A stretch of 64,000 nt of DNA from positions 3,966,501 to 4,030,500 of the forward strand of contig NZ_CP063832.1 of the NCBI RefSeq assembly GCF_023277925.1, in the 5' to 3' direction. A program made the position numbers and the translations under genes. Of this stretch, positions 62,767 to 64,000 are shown in pieces. The notes beneath the pieces were generated by a model. It saw only the letters and a list, made by a program, of their open reading frames with translations, ran no database searches and was not told the origin of the DNA. This DNA comes from Pseudomonas entomophila. Lineage in GTDB: Bacteria > Pseudomonadota > Gammaproteobacteria > Pseudomonadales > Pseudomonadaceae. Each line of letters begins with the position of its first letter. Position 1 is the first letter of the stretch.

Positions 62767-63852
62767 TCAGGCCGCTGCCGGCTTCAGCGTGACGACATGC
62801 CGCTTGTCGAAGTGCCCGTCCATGCTCACCTCATCCACCAACAGCTGCTGCGCCGGCCAGTCGAACGTCAACCGTAGGTAGGTACCCGCGTTCAGGGCAC
62901 CGGTCTTGAAATGCGACACATTGCCGAACGGATGATACTTGCCGACGTGCCAATGTTTATGGCCAGAGAACACCGCCGCCACACCATGCGCTTCCAGCAG
63001 CCTCGGCACATCATGGTGACGCAGGTACGGGTCTTGCCAGTGCTCCGAGGTATGCATGTTGACGATGACCACTTCGTCGCGGGCGCTGGCCTCCTCAAGC
63101 TGCCCCTTCAGCCAATCGAGCGAAGGGGTGATCTTGAAGTGACGCTTGGGTCTGAAGCTCCACCCGCCTCCCGTGCTCCACTGACGTTCATAGGTCGGTT
63201 CGTTGTTCAACTGGATGATGCGCACCCGCCCCACGGTGACTGAATAGGACAGAGAACCTTCGTGGGTATCGTTCTGGTAGCGGTAGTCGAAGGCGTTGAC
63301 CGGCGCGATGGCCTGGACCCAGGCAATCTGGTCACAAACAGCATCACGCGCGCAGCCGTTGTTGCCGCAATCATCCACATTGTTGTCATAGTCATGGTTG
63401 CCCAGCCCGGGGAGCATCAGCGGCCCGCCCACGCCAGCGGCCATCTTGCGGAACATCTTCTGGACGGCGCCGCGCTCACTGCCATGGCCGTATTCGGTGA
63501 TATCGCCATTGATCACCACCGGCACGTGGTAAGGTTCGTGCCGCTCACGGGCAATCGCCTCGTACACCGGCGCGGTCTTGTGCCAACCGGATGAATCGAT
63601 TTCCTCCTGATGATCGTCGAAACGCTGGCTCATGTAGCGAAACGCTTGCGGGTCGGAGGCGATGATCATCTTCTGCCGGCCCTGTGGGTAATCCACCAAT
63701 CGGTTCCAGCCAGCCTGATAGTAGTCCCCGTAGGTGTCGGTAGTCGTGCTGCCGCAGCCCTCTACAGCGGCATTGGCTTGTCCGACCGCGAGCATCGAGA
63801 TAAGCGCTAATGCGAAGCGCCTGGTGTTGGGTGTCCGAGTTGCAGGAAACAT
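62767..63852 (-). CDS. Secreted metallophosphoesterase
   Basis: This 361-residue protein has a signal peptide (RFALALISMLAVGQANA). Metallophosphoesterase motifs: IIASDPQ (D-x-Q instead of D-x-H), VINGDITEYGHG, LPGLGNHDYDN, a middle VNMHTSEHW and the late SGHKHWHVG. Four cysteines (GCGS, DDCGNNGCARDAVCD) suggest disulfides. It belongs to the calcineurin-like family; the substrate is unknown. The last 148 bases of the window beyond its start show no gene I can support. Confidence 0.85.
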   Translation of the reverse strand: MFPATRTPNTRRFALALISMLAVGQANAAVEGCGSTTTDTYGDYYQAGWNRLVDYPQGRQKMIIASDPQAFRYMSQRFDDHQEEIDSSGWHKTAPVYEAIARERHEPYHVPVVINGDITEYGHGSERGAVQKMFRKMAAGVGGPLMLPGLGNHDYDNNVDDCGNNGCARDAVCDQIAWVQAIAPVNAFDYRYQNDTHEGSLSYSVTVGRVRIIQLNNEPTYERQWSTGGGWSFRPKRHFKITPSLDWLKGQLEEASARDEVVIVNMHTSEHWQDPYLRHHDVPRLLEAHGVAAVFSGHKHWHVGKYHPFGNVSHFKTGALNAGTYLRLTFDWPAQQLLVDEVSMDGHFDKRHVVTLKPAAA

Positions 63853-64000
63853 CTTGGCAATCCTTGTTCGTTCAATGGATTGCCTACGCTAGAGATGAAT
63901 GCCTCCGACAATAATCGGGAAACTAGTCCTACTGATGCGCTGTGCTCGCCTGACGATCCTGGCGTGGACACCGCTCGAAGCGCACCCGATAACAACGCGT

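Noticed and set aside
63807..63995. 62-codon minus-strand open frame at the window end
   Set aside because: It overlaps the metallophosphoesterase start, has no ribosome site or recognisable features, and looks like chance.

Overview
This window looks like a chromosome segment from the Pseudomonas putida group. Four things point there: high G+C, the gene order waaF-glnE-aceE-aceF-dipA-msrA, a choline/glycine-betaine catabolic block (gbcAB, dgcAB-etf, soxBDAG-glyA) next to a McpH-type chemoreceptor, and many P. putida-type REP palindromes whose arms carry GTAGGAGC / GCTCCTAC. No rRNA, tRNA, CRISPR array or prophage is visible.

Layout. 0-8 kb: the end of a CBS/nucleotidyltransferase gene, a DnaQ-like exonuclease, and an iron-responsive cell-surface-signalling set (Fur box, FecI-type sigma factor, FecR-type anti-sigma, TonB receptor with a signalling domain, PepSY reductase-like membrane protein). 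The receptor gene is frameshifted. 8-15 kb: a seven-gene, tightly overlapped minus-strand LPS inner-core operon (waaF, waaC, waaG, waaP, wapP, wapQ and a double-kinase protein). 15-28 kb: glnE, then aceEF behind two palindromic operators, an A+T-richer Ig-like gene on the opposite strand, dipA and msrA. 28-35 kb: a GST, creD and creBC (a two-component system with its inner-membrane target), a retropepsin-like protease, an acyltransferase and a DUF2780 protein.

35-62 kb is the methyl-group catabolism block. GbcAB, DgcAB (with the EtfBA pair) and SoxBDAG strip the three methyl groups of glycine betaine in turn. FdhA, PurU, GlyA and LtaE handle the formaldehyde, folate-bound C1 units, glycine and serine that result. 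Two chemoreceptors and an unusual ZapA-like/coiled-coil pair sit inside the block. The last 2 kb hold a small LprI-like secreted protein and a secreted metallophosphoesterase.

The most unusual element lies between a REP-associated tyrosine transposase (RAYT) and etfB. It is a four-copy, roughly 100-bp degenerate repeat (53621-54196). Every copy starts with CTGATCA, has a DnaA-box position (TTATCCACA in three copies, TTGTCCACA in one) exactly 67 bp later, CCAACAG exactly 15 bp after the box start, and a TGTGG-type inverted half-box after that. It has the look of a DnaA-binding locus (datA- or DARS-like, or a cryptic origin) and I do not recognise it as a described element. Seventeen REP loci are spread through the window, two of them inside catabolic operons.
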